Positions 23,403-32,597 of a stretch of 37,814 nucleotides of DNA are shown in pieces (within the stretch, counting starts at the first letter, position 1; each line of letters begins with the position of its first letter). Made by a program: the position numbers and the translations under genes. The DNA comes from CAAGNP01 sp045595965 (GTDB lineage Bacteria; Bacteroidota; Bacteroidia; Bacteroidales; UBA932). Below the pieces are notes generated by a model that was not told the origin of the DNA, searched no databases, and saw only the letters and a program-made list of their open reading frames with translations. The stretch lies in the NCBI GenBank assembly GCA_045595965.1, contig JAZOBN010000036.1:1-37814 (forward strand), given 5' to 3'.

Positions 23403-26366
23403 ATGAAACTGAAACACTACATACTTCTTTTTAGTTTAGCTACTGCATTCTCCATCTCATGCTCGGAGATTGATCCCCCTTCCGGCCACGATACAGAAGA
23501 GACTATTCCTAAAGACAAATTTTTGGGAGATGCCTGTTCAATCAAAATGGAGAACTCTCTTGCAACATTTCCAGACACTGACGGTCATCTCTTTATCAAG
23601 ACGCCTGACAATACCATCATCAGCAGAAAATTCAAACGCCATAATCTCTTCTCTGATGGCACTATGAAGCTTGAATATGGACTGAAGGATGGCCTGTATG
23701 AACTTCTTTATATGGAATATGATCTTCCTGAGGAAAAGGTTATGGATGGTATCACCAAAGGTCACTTTGGACTCACCTGCAGGATAGAGATCAAAAACGG
23801 TACAGCAACCCTTTTGGACAAATGGAATCCAAAACTTGGGCTATACGGTTCCGGTACTCCGATCGATACTATCCGTATCGCCAGTGCAGACCAGATGGTA
23901 CAACTAACCTTAAGACTATCAGAGTCATCGTTTGAAGAAGGATGGGAGAATTATTATTTTCTGCAATGTGCAAATCTGGATGGAAAGGAGATGTCCATGC
24001 TCTGTAGCAGGGAATATGGATGGATTCCACTCGGTTACCTTAACACTACCCCATTCCGCTCTACATTTGACGGTGGGGGATACAAAATCACAGGGCTGAA
24101 AATAAACAAAGAGCTGACAGCCGGAGTCGGTCTGTTTGGTTACGCCCATGGGGCCCACTTCAGAAATATCCACCTGGACAAAGCCAATCTGAATGGCGAC
24201 TTTGCTGTAGGGGGTATTCTTGGGGCTGCCATAAGCAGTGAGGGGAAGATGTTCACTACCATTTTCGAGAACTGTAAGATTACAAATTCAACCATCAATA
24301 CTGTAGCAAACGGCTTTGGTGCAGGGGGAATTCTGGGGTGCGTAGACCAGTTTACCAGAGTGAATCTCAGCAAATGCTCCACCGACTCCTCCACTACAGT
24401 CTATGCGACTATGAATGCCGGCGGAATGATAGGTGTTGCTGCAATATATTCCAACATTACTGTAGGACTATGCGAGAATCACAGCAATGTGACCTCTGAC
24501 TATGGTTGCGCTGGTGGTATAGTAGGTGCTTGCGACACACTGTACGCTGCCATCTGCCATAATGCCGGAACAATAAATGGAGCGGTAAAATATAAGGAGG
24601 GTGATGAGGTAAACGGCTTCACTGGTATAGGTGCTGGCGGTATTGCAGGAGGAACAGGGATGTCATGTTTTGGTGCCTGTACCAACAAAGGGACTATCAC
24701 AGGTTACAAATCTGCGGGTGGCATTTTGGGAAGTACAAGGGTATCAGGCACCATAGAGGGTGAAGATTACCTTTGCCAGAACTCATTCATAGAGTGCTGT
24801 ACAAACAAAGGAACCATCAAAGCAAACGATATTGCAGGTGGTATCTGCGGAGAGGCTCAGATATCTGTATCCGGATGCATCAATGAAGGGGATGTAATCG
24901 CCTCCAACAGTTGTGCAGGGGGTATCGTAGCCGTTTCGAATATGTCTGTTGTTCACAACAACATCAATACAGCAAATGTAACATCCCAAAAGTATGCAGG
25001 TGGTATAGCATCGGTCATCCTGATGGGAAATTGCACCATAAATCACAACTACGGATACATTCGTGGAATTTCGAGCCATGCAGGGGGTATATTGGGTTAT
25101 GGCGGCCGCGATATCAGCTTGATTTACTGTGGAAACTTCGGAACTGTATATAGCTCATCTACTCAAGCATTGGGAGGCTTGGCTGGAGAGTGTGGAGATA
25201 TGCTTGATGATCCGCTTATCCCCGATTGGGCCAAATACACAATATCAGTAGTAGAGATGGTCTTCAGCGCGGCAACCAGTATTGCCGGAGTAGGTATAGG
25301 TTTTGCTAAAACAATGTCAAACGGGGCAAAACTTGCATATAGCATCCCTACCACACTCCTCTCGTTGATCCCTTTTGCTTATGATGTCACCAGTTGGGGT
25401 TTCAATATTCATGATGAAATCAGGCTGAATGAACTCATGGATATGGCAGACGAGGTACAGGAAAAAATGGATGCTGAGATGGCTGCTATACAAACCACTC
25501 TCAAGGCCTACAGGAAAAGTTTCACTCCACCATCAAACGGATTTTCTTCAAATATTCTGGCATATGACTATCCCAATAATGTACAGAATTTTGTCGATTA
25601 CTATGAGGCATCCGATGATAATGCCATAGCGGTCAATGATAGCATCCAACAATACCGTCTTGATGAAATAGATAAAGCTCTGGACTATGAGGAAAATCAG
25701 TTGATGAAGTTCAACATCTCTTCTGGTGTAGCGGTACTTCTCTCTACTGTTGCTGTAGTTTCCAGCGTCGTAAGCATGGCTATGACAGCAGGAGCCACCG
25801 TTCCGGCAGTTATTGCCAGCTGTGCAGGATTTGCCGGTGCTGTCATTGGTGGGGCGACATCCATATCTCAGACAGCCCTTGCTACAGAATACAATTGTGT
25901 GATAATAGAAGAGTGTCTAAACGCCGCCAAGGTAGAGAGTGATGAATCAAAAGGGAATGTAGGAGGCATTGTAGGGATCCTCCACGACCACGGTAAAATT
26001 TCAGACTGTCTGAATACAGGTTCGGGTCCGGGAGGCGGTGGGCACCTGGTGGGGAAAGCATACAGTGTGACTACAGTCAAAAACTCCCTCTCCATTGCCC
26101 CGGTCAGCAGTTGGGGAGACGTTGTATCCTATGATGGTCACGATAACTCCACAAGCGGAGTATATTATTGTACAGACAATAACACCAACACTCCATCTGT
26201 CATAGTGACTGGGACAAGTTTCACTGGGCTGACATATGATCAGATAGCCGATCCGAAGAGTTTTGTAGGGTGGGATATAGGGACCGGCAATGAGTGCTGG
26301 ACCATCTCTCCACACTCTGAGCACCCATTCCCTATCTTGAATGTATCCAAATTCGTAAACAGATAA
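23403..26366 (+). CDS. GLUG-repeat beta-helix lipoprotein with hydrophobic helical insertion
   Basis: A 987-residue exported lipoprotein (lipobox SISC, C20). After an N-terminal beta-sandwich-like region (20-170), residues 200-595 hold a long series of GLUG-like turns of the form GGI-(L/V/A)-G followed by short strands and cysteine-containing N-x-G-x-I motifs, which predicts a right-handed beta-helix. Residues about 595-845 break this pattern. They contain hydrophobic helices (612-636, 644-666), a charged helical stretch (LMDMADEVQEKMDAEMAAIQ) and a Gly/Ala-rich hydrophobic region (770-825). Two GLUG-like turns resume after it (GNVGGIVGILHD). Probably surface-exposed; ligand unknown. Followed after four bases by a paralogue. 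Confidence 0.85.
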   Translation: MKLKHYILLFSLATAFSISCSEIDPPSGHDTEETIPKDKFLGDACSIKMENSLATFPDTDGHLFIKTPDNTIISRKFKRHNLFSDGTMKLEYGLKDGLYELLYMEYDLPEEKVMDGITKGHFGLTCRIEIKNGTATLLDKWNPKLGLYGSGTPIDTIRIASADQMVQLTLRLSESSFEEGWENYYFLQCANLDGKEMSMLCSREYGWIPLGYLNTTPFRSTFDGGGYKITGLKINKELTAGVGLFGYAHGAHFRNIHLDKANLNGDFAVGGILGAAISSEGKMFTTIFENCKITNSTINTVANGFGAGGILGCVDQFTRVNLSKCSTDSSTTVYATMNAGGMIGVAAIYSNITVGLCENHSNVTSDYGCAGGIVGACDTLYAAICHNAGTINGAVKYKEGDEVNGFTGIGAGGIAGGTGMSCFGACTNKGTITGYKSAGGILGSTRVSGTIEGEDYLCQNSFIECCTNKGTIKANDIAGGICGEAQISVSGCINEGDVIASNSCAGGIVAVSNMSVVHNNINTANVTSQKYAGGIASVILMGNCTINHNYGYIRGISSHAGGILGYGGRDISLIYCGNFGTVYSSSTQALGGLAGECGDMLDDPLIPDWAKYTISVVEMVFSAATSIAGVGIGFAKTMSNGAKLAYSIPTTLLSLIPFAYDVTSWGFNIHDEIRLNELMDMADEVQEKMDAEMAAIQTTLKAYRKSFTPPSNGFSSNILAYDYPNNVQNFVDYYEASDDNAIAVNDSIQQYRLDEIDKALDYEENQLMKFNISSGVAVLLSTVAVVSSVVSMAMTAGATVPAVIASCAGFAGAVIGGATSISQTALATEYNCVIIEECLNAAKVESDESKGNVGGIVGILHDHGKISDCLNTGSGPGGGGHLVGKAYSVTTVKNSLSIAPVSSWGDVVSYDGHDNSTSGVYYCTDNNTNTPSVIVTGTSFTGLTYDQIADPKSFVGWDIGTGNECWTISPHSEHPFPILNVSKFVNR

Positions 26367-26370
26367 TCAT

Positions 26371-29289
26371 ATGAAAAAATATATTCTCAAATATTGCATT
26401 TTACTTCTGGTTACTATAACCCCATTTTATTCTTGTGCCACCATTGAGGATCCGTCAAAACTTCCCAGTGGGAGTGTAGAAGAGATTAACGGACTTTTTT
26501 ATATAGAGTTCCATACCCCTGCATATTGGGATATCGAGACAAAAGATCTTGACATAGAACTTCAATTCTACCCATTGGGAGGGAGAGTTGAACCATACAT
26601 TTTCAATGCAAAACTGATCAATAAAAGGAACCACCAGATCTCTTTCAATATTGATCCCTCCAATGAGGGAAACGACATGAAGGATGGTTACTATCTTTTA
26701 AGGGCAGTAGGACCAGACAAGAAAAAATTTGGGGAGAGACTTTATGTCAATATAAGCAACAGGTCTGTATCCTTTGTGTCACTATGTCCTGAACTCTATA
26801 CCGATGCAGAAGATGATGGGGAAGTCAAGGGTTCCGGAACTGCTGATGACCCATACCTGCTCTCCACAAAAAAAGATTTCAGAAATTTCATATATTTTCT
26901 CCATGATGATCCCAGTTGTGGAAGAGACCTATACTTCAAACAGACTGCAGATATCTGGCTTGATGGAAGCGAAGGGATCGTAGATGAAAACGGATGGATC
27001 AGTGAAGATTTTTCAGGATACTACAACGGGGGAGGCTTTACTATCGGCAATATATACTACCTGGGTGGAGATTCCAATATAGGTCTGTTCCGTAATGTAT
27101 CCAGTGCTACAATTGAGAACCTTACTGTCGATATACTATCAATAAGTTCTACAGGGGATCAAATCGGAGCCATTGCAGGTCGGGCTTCTTATACTACTGT
27201 ACGTAATTGTAAAGTAACAGGTCGCATAGACCAGGGGCATAACTGTGTCGGGGGTGTATTCGGCTCTGTTGGAGTGGGTGTTGCCATCGATAATGTGGAC
27301 ATCTCCATAATTATCAACAACTGCAACGACTATGTGGGTGGAGTGATAGGACAAGTGGAGAAATACCAATCCTGCAGGATTTCAAATATAACAACCAACC
27401 AACACATCTTCGAGGTTAGAGGACATGACTATGTCGGGGGAATATTAGGATACGCACCATATGCCGATATAAATATATCAAATGTATCCATCGTCCACAC
27501 TGTAAATGCTGCAGCAGATCTGTGCTTTATCGAGGGCAATTCTTATGTAGGAGGTATTTTAGGATACTTTGAAAACATCTACACAGCCGAGGGGGGATAC
27601 CCCGATATAGAATACCTCGGTATCATGTCCAAAATTGAAAATTCCTATGTGAATACGGTGATTAAAGGGCATGGTGAGCATATTGGCGGAATTGTAGGGA
27701 GAATCGTGGATCCAAGTGAACTCAAGTATCAGGAGTTCAAATTTGCCTCAGTCCAGGGCAACTCCGCAGTGACAGGGGGAAAGAATGTAGGGGGATTCAT
27801 CGGCTCCGCAACAAATTGCAGATTGTACTTCGAGAACTGCTCTGTGCAGCCAAAAGGTTCAAGCATTATGTATGTTAAAGGGGAAGAGGCTGTGGGTGGC
27901 TTTATAGGGGATGGGCTATACTGTTTCAGTCAACTCAGTAACATAAAGATAAGTACCAATGTAACTGCTTCCGGTGCTTATGCTGGCGGTTTTGCAGGAA
28001 AACTTGACAATGCTTTCCTCACCCTGAATTTATCTGACTTCACATTCTCTAACAGCTGTATTATTGAGGCAGGAAGTGATGCCGGCGGTTTTGCAGGATA
28101 TCTCACAGGCGGGACCTCCCTACGTGGAAACAGTCCCATTGAGTTCCAGAATCCCACCAACACCATCCCCAAAGAGAAGGAGAAAGCAGACTTTACTGTA
28201 GAGGTTAAGGGGTCTTTACGCACCGGTGGAGTGGTAGGATTCCTCAACGGGGCGACCATCAATAATGTTCATTTCAGGGGACAAGTAACGGGTGGCAATG
28301 AAACTGGTGGTATTGTTGGCTACGGTAGAGGCTCAATATATAACAGCATGTCGTCAGGAAAAGTAGTTGGAGCTAATGAAACTGGTGGAATAATTGGCAA
28401 AGCAGAGGGTGCAAAAGTATGCCATACAATAAATTATGCTAGTGTTGAAGGGAAAGTAAATACTGGAGGGACAGCCGGATATGCTGGCTATTACAATCCA
28501 TCTCTCCCCTATCTGGAGTATTGTGTAAATGTAGGTTCAGTAAAGGGTAATGCTACCGTAGGGGGAAATATAGGGCTGATAAAGATTGGTCAGGACAACG
28601 TGGCACTAATAGCAAAATATTGTGCCAATTTCGGCTCTGTAACTTGTAACGACGGGGATGCCGACGTCAAGGCATTCGGAGGGGTGCTGGGATGTAGCAG
28701 CGAGGCCGGTTCTTGGATATATGGATGTGCAAATCATGGAGATGTAACCGGCAATCTTTCTGCCCACGGAGGTGGTGGTATTGTAGGTTCAATGGGAAAG
28801 GATCCCACAGGGGATCTTGACAGCAAAGATGCCAACAACTATGTCATCGAAATGTGCGTCAATACCGGCGACATATCCAACAGCAACGGGAGTTGCCACT
28901 TGGGAGGTATTGTGGGATACGCAGAGGAGGGTGACGATGGTTACAGCAGAGATGCCGCCATTTTCGGCTGTCTAAATACAGGGGATATCACATCGAACCA
29001 AAGTTCAAGTTCTGCCGGTATAGCCGGATACATTGACTGGTACTGCCAGTTGGAGTATTGCAGCAGCATTCCAAACTTGTCCAATGGGATCTCAATATGG
29101 TATGGTGACTGCAAAAAAGAGGATGGAATCATCGAAGGGAACAGAGTTCAGAACAATGTCAAATACGAATCATCATCTGACTTCAGCGTCCTCTTCCCAA
29201 GTAACACAGATTATCAGTTCTGGGTATGGGGATCGGGGACATACCCCCTTGTAAAAGATTGTCCATTCCAATCTGCCACATACAATTAA
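26371..29289 (+). CDS. GLUG-repeat beta-helix lipoprotein
   Basis: A 972-residue exported lipoprotein (lipobox YSC, C22). The N-terminal 150 residues form a beta-rich domain like that of its upstream neighbour. A segment SGTADDPYLLSTKKDFRNF resembles the start of many GLUG-type beta-helix proteins. From residue about 215 to 930 there are some 17-20 GGI/GGF-(V/I/A)-G turns separated by 20-60 residues, the GLUG signature. There is no hydrophobic insertion. Such proteins in Bacteroidetes are thought to be adhesin-like or glycan-binding surface proteins; this is family knowledge, not proven here. The four-base gap to the preceding gene indicates one operon. Confidence 0.85.
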   Translation: MKKYILKYCILLLVTITPFYSCATIEDPSKLPSGSVEEINGLFYIEFHTPAYWDIETKDLDIELQFYPLGGRVEPYIFNAKLINKRNHQISFNIDPSNEGNDMKDGYYLLRAVGPDKKKFGERLYVNISNRSVSFVSLCPELYTDAEDDGEVKGSGTADDPYLLSTKKDFRNFIYFLHDDPSCGRDLYFKQTADIWLDGSEGIVDENGWISEDFSGYYNGGGFTIGNIYYLGGDSNIGLFRNVSSATIENLTVDILSISSTGDQIGAIAGRASYTTVRNCKVTGRIDQGHNCVGGVFGSVGVGVAIDNVDISIIINNCNDYVGGVIGQVEKYQSCRISNITTNQHIFEVRGHDYVGGILGYAPYADINISNVSIVHTVNAAADLCFIEGNSYVGGILGYFENIYTAEGGYPDIEYLGIMSKIENSYVNTVIKGHGEHIGGIVGRIVDPSELKYQEFKFASVQGNSAVTGGKNVGGFIGSATNCRLYFENCSVQPKGSSIMYVKGEEAVGGFIGDGLYCFSQLSNIKISTNVTASGAYAGGFAGKLDNAFLTLNLSDFTFSNSCIIEAGSDAGGFAGYLTGGTSLRGNSPIEFQNPTNTIPKEKEKADFTVEVKGSLRTGGVVGFLNGATINNVHFRGQVTGGNETGGIVGYGRGSIYNSMSSGKVVGANETGGIIGKAEGAKVCHTINYASVEGKVNTGGTAGYAGYYNPSLPYLEYCVNVGSVKGNATVGGNIGLIKIGQDNVALIAKYCANFGSVTCNDGDADVKAFGGVLGCSSEAGSWIYGCANHGDVTGNLSAHGGGGIVGSMGKDPTGDLDSKDANNYVIEMCVNTGDISNSNGSCHLGGIVGYAEEGDDGYSRDAAIFGCLNTGDITSNQSSSSAGIAGYIDWYCQLEYCSSIPNLSNGISIWYGDCKKEDGIIEGNRVQNNVKYESSSDFSVLFPSNTDYQFWVWGSGTYPLVKDCPFQSATYN

Positions 29290-29306
29290 GATCTAATATA
29301 ATCATA

Positions 29307-29350
29307 AAAGGGGGAGACTAAAGGTTTTATAAATGATTAGTCACCCCTTC
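29307..29350. terminator. Hairpin terminator between convergent genes
   Basis: AAGGGG-GA-GACTAA (about 29308-29322) pairs with TTAGTC-A-CCCCTT (29338-29349), with a loop of about 15 bases. On the minus strand the stem is followed by TTTTATGATTATATT, a reasonable T-run for the glycosyltransferase gene; on the plus strand the tail is weaker. Confidence 0.6.
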
Positions 29351-29353
29351 TAT

Positions 29354-30496
29354 TCAAGCTTTCTGTTTAATTATTGATATAATATTTTGTCCGGAATTAC
29401 CATATAAATTTTCTATCTGAGCCTTTATCATACTTTTCCTTAATTCCCTGTCATCGCATAACTTGACTGCGATTTCCACCAATTCTTCTACAGATTCAGG
29501 GAAATATGACATTCCCCTCTCATTGAAGAATTTTGCATTTTGTTCCTCAACCCCTTTAATAGGCTTTGTATGTATCAGGGGTATATTTTTGATAAGAGCT
29601 TCAGTACTTGTCAGCCCTCCGGGTTTAGAACATAGAAGATCACACGCATCCATCATGAGTGGTATTTTGTCAGTAAATCCGATAACTTTTACAACATCTG
29701 ACGATCCATATCTTTTATCAAGTTTCTCCTTCTCCTTATGATTTCGTCCACAAACACATAAAATTTTATCATCCTGGCTACATTTCTTCTCTAAACTACT
29801 TACAATCTCCATCATATTACCATATCCCATAGAACCTCCCATTATCAAGAACCATCTCCCTGTATAAGATTTCAAATTCCATTCATACAATTCGTCAAGC
29901 AATTTCCGAGCATCATTTTTCTGGACTCTGCTTATTAATTTTCCCTCCATACAAGGTATTCCGGTAGAGTAAATGATTTTTTCTGGGATTCCTTGCCCCA
30001 TATATAGCTCTTTCAGATGAGGATGGGCTATCATATATCCATCCAGATGTGTCTCTTCAAGAAATGGATATGTCGTATAATCTGTTGCAACAAAATATGT
30101 AGGAATTTTTAAATGATATTTTTCCCTCAAAGATGTCATTGAGAGGGCAGCAAACAGATGAACCGTTATTACAACATCATAGTTGTCATCCTTAATGAGT
30201 TTATATAATTTGTTGATATATGATCTGTTCATCAGATAGATCGGAGACTTTGGTTTTACCGTCAGATTACTATACCATTCTGCTATCTTATAAGCAGTAC
30301 TGAAAAGAGGACTCCTCACCGAGTAGTTATAAATATCGGAAACTCCTCTTGAGAAATCATCACTTATCAAACTTAAAGTGTCATAGAGGGTGCATTTTAT
30401 CCCCTCACTTTCTATAGTATTCTTAAGCGCTTTAGCACTTGAATTGTGTCCCTCTCCTGTATTACAAGAAAGTATCAATATATTTTTCGGTTGCAT
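29354..30496 (-). CDS. MGDG-synthase/GT28-type glycolipid glycosyltransferase
   Basis: A 380-residue membrane-associated glycosyltransferase. The N-terminal domain has the MGDG-synthase signature ILSCNTGEGHNSSAKAL (residues 8-24). The C-terminal GT28-like domain has GRWFLIMGGSMGYGNMMEIV and the nucleotide-sugar motif SKPGGLTSTEALIKNIP. Family members move a sugar from UDP-Glc or UDP-Gal onto diacylglycerol, making membrane glycolipids; the donor cannot be read here. The start is the ATG at 30496 (MQPKNILIL), which places the first strand correctly; the longer frame is not supported. It stands alone between the GLUG pair and the MORN gene. Confidence 0.88.
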   Translation of the reverse strand: MQPKNILILSCNTGEGHNSSAKALKNTIESEGIKCTLYDTLSLISDDFSRGVSDIYNYSVRSPLFSTAYKIAEWYSNLTVKPKSPIYLMNRSYINKLYKLIKDDNYDVVITVHLFAALSMTSLREKYHLKIPTYFVATDYTTYPFLEETHLDGYMIAHPHLKELYMGQGIPEKIIYSTGIPCMEGKLISRVQKNDARKLLDELYEWNLKSYTGRWFLIMGGSMGYGNMMEIVSSLEKKCSQDDKILCVCGRNHKEKEKLDKRYGSSDVVKVIGFTDKIPLMMDACDLLCSKPGGLTSTEALIKNIPLIHTKPIKGVEEQNAKFFNERGMSYFPESVEELVEIAVKLCDDRELRKSMIKAQIENLYGNSGQNIISIIKQKA

Positions 30497-30617
30497 AACT
30501 TCTATCTTTATGTAATGAATTATTACAAACTCATGATACAATGATCTTGCCAGTTGGCACTTACATTCCAACAATTGATTTCATGGTAGTTACTAGAAAA
30601 ATATTGCAAAATTTCAG

Positions 30618-30625
30618 TAATTTTG
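30618..30625 (+). promoter_or_regulatory. Possible -7 box for the MORN/Sel1 gene
   Basis: TAATTTTG fits TAnnTTTG and lies 30 bases before the ATG at 30656. No TTG at -33 spacing. The 30497-30655 gap holds nothing else I can name. Confidence 0.35.
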
Positions 30626-30655
30626 TTGTGGTGATAACCAACTAACTTAAATAAT

Positions 30656-32560
30656 ATGAGACTGCCGGAAAACCCATCAAAAATTACACGCAAGAGCTAC
30701 AAAGGAGAGAAGGATGACGAGGATCGCCCCCACGGACATGGTACCATGGAATATTCAACCGGGACCGAAAAGAAATACAAGTACGAGGGACATTTCGAGC
30801 ACGGAGTCCGCTCGGGTTATGGTGTGTGGTATGAAAATATCCGTTTCATCCGCGAATATGAGCCCTGGGAGTGGGCGCAGATGGGAGATTATGACAGCGC
30901 AGGCAGATTGATTCATCCTAATACGAAATCTGGTCCCCGTAAGGAGGTCGCCGACTGTTGGAATGAGAAGTTCAGAGGATGGTGGAGGAATGATGATGCA
31001 GTCCATAGCTTTAAGCACAAAAAATACGCTGACTGGAAGATTGATCTTTTTGAAGATGAAAAGATACTGAAAGACCTTCTCGATTTCAAAGCTATCAGAA
31101 AGTTGCCAGAATCGATGGTTTCCGAACTCATGACCAGTAACAATCCGTATGCAAGATATGCATATGGTCTATGGCTTTGGTCATGTCATAAAGAGAGCGA
31201 ATCTCTAAAAACAGCCTTCACAATTTTTGAGGAGTCTGCAAGTGCAGGTATTGCTGATGCCCTGCATATGATCTCCAGAATGTACTACATTGGAGAAGTT
31301 CATGATGAGAAGAGAGGAACGTTTGTGATGGATCGTGAACTCTCTCAGGAACTGACTGCTCAGGCAATTGAAAAAGGGAGCATTCTGGCAAAACTCAGAC
31401 ACAACAAAAATCTGTTCTTTGGCTCTTTGGAAATAGAGGCAGATCGGGCTGCCGCCATAGCAGAGGCGGAACGCGAATCATCACCTCTCTTCAGCAAATC
31501 AATCCTCTGGGCGGAGCAGCTCGGATGGTTCTATGAAATCGAAGGAGATAGAGAGAAAGCTATCAATGCATACGAGAAGTGTATCATCAATGGATATTAT
31601 GCTCCGATATACGATCTTGCTCTGATTTATCTGGAAGATGGAGATGAGGAGTACTATGAGACCTTGATGAAAGCCGGTATGGAGTTGGGCATACCGAACT
31701 GCCTGATTCTTGGATTTGAGAAGGAGTACAGATGGGAGTCTCTCAGCGGTGACGAAAGGCTTGAAATTTACCGCCAGATGAAGAGAAACCTGCCGGAAGG
31801 CATTGCACTGGGCAGTGAGGTGTGTGCTTATATTTTAGCGGGCGCATTGCTGAACGGCAAATTCGGATATGATATAAATCTGAATATGGGTAAGGAATAT
31901 GCAGACCTTGCATTGACCTATGGTTTCAATTCGGGTGCCTCTTTGGTTATTGAAGCCGCTGAAACACTCAATAATCCTAAATTCATATCGGATGAAGATC
32001 TTCTCAGGCTCAGGTACGATGCATTACGCTATGGTATTGAAGAACAGCTTGATTATGTAATAAAGAACAAGGATATCTATATTGAAATGGGGTATGGTGA
32101 TGATATTGAAAAGGTCTGGATGCCTTTATGGAAGAAGAACCACCCCGATGCTAAGACTCCGGTCTCCCCTTCTGTAATTATCATCCGGCCATCAGGAATA
32201 GCTTCCATAGTTGAAGCAGATGTGTTCTGTATGTCATATCGCGAGATGGCCCAGCTCATAGAAGCAGAAGGGCTTGATGCTGTTCATTTCTCGGGACCTT
32301 TGAATCAGATCACGAAGGTCTGCAGGATCAGAGGTTACCAGGTTGCAATGTATGCCGACAGGAACGGATACGCAAAAGAGCTGCCGGACAACGCAATCGG
32401 CACTATGCTTTATGGAAGCGGGGCAGAAATAAGAGGTGCCGTAATCATTGCCCTTGAGGACAACAAGTACGACACCCATTCGTTCCATTTTCAGGAAGAC
32501 ATTGACAAAGTCTTCTATGAAATATCAAATCTGACAGGCGGTCTGGTAAGACGTGGCTAG
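30656..32560 (+). CDS. MORN plus Sel1-repeat protein with C-terminal DUF3846-like domain
   Basis: A 634-residue cytoplasmic protein with no signal peptide. The N-terminus has two MORN-type repeats (RPHGHGTMEY, then KYEGHFEHGVRSGYGVWY). A middle region of about 400 residues is made of helical Sel1/TPR-like repeats (NPYARYAYGLWLW, ASAGIADALHMISRMYYIGE, YEKCIINGYYAPIYDLALIYLEDG). The last 100 residues (from about SPSVIIIRPSG) resemble a DUF3846 domain: a helix (YREMAQLIE), a strand-rich part and LPDNAIGTMLYGSGAEIRGAVIIA. Sel1 and MORN repeats are protein-interaction scaffolds; no enzyme is evident. It converges on the TerB-like gene. Confidence 0.75.
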   Translation: MRLPENPSKITRKSYKGEKDDEDRPHGHGTMEYSTGTEKKYKYEGHFEHGVRSGYGVWYENIRFIREYEPWEWAQMGDYDSAGRLIHPNTKSGPRKEVADCWNEKFRGWWRNDDAVHSFKHKKYADWKIDLFEDEKILKDLLDFKAIRKLPESMVSELMTSNNPYARYAYGLWLWSCHKESESLKTAFTIFEESASAGIADALHMISRMYYIGEVHDEKRGTFVMDRELSQELTAQAIEKGSILAKLRHNKNLFFGSLEIEADRAAAIAEAERESSPLFSKSILWAEQLGWFYEIEGDREKAINAYEKCIINGYYAPIYDLALIYLEDGDEEYYETLMKAGMELGIPNCLILGFEKEYRWESLSGDERLEIYRQMKRNLPEGIALGSEVCAYILAGALLNGKFGYDINLNMGKEYADLALTYGFNSGASLVIEAAETLNNPKFISDEDLLRLRYDALRYGIEEQLDYVIKNKDIYIEMGYGDDIEKVWMPLWKKNHPDAKTPVSPSVIIIRPSGIASIVEADVFCMSYREMAQLIEAEGLDAVHFSGPLNQITKVCRIRGYQVAMYADRNGYAKELPDNAIGTMLYGSGAEIRGAVIIALEDNKYDTHSFHFQEDIDKVFYEISNLTGGLVRRG

Positions 32561-32597
32561 CCGGCTACCTCGTTCTTGAATGACGCACATGTCTTCT

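Noticed and set aside
24100..28990. Repeated GGIVG-type segments considered as DNA tandem repeats or a CRISPR-like array
   Set aside because: The repetition is at protein level (GLUG turns) with divergent codons and uneven spacing of 20-60 residues.
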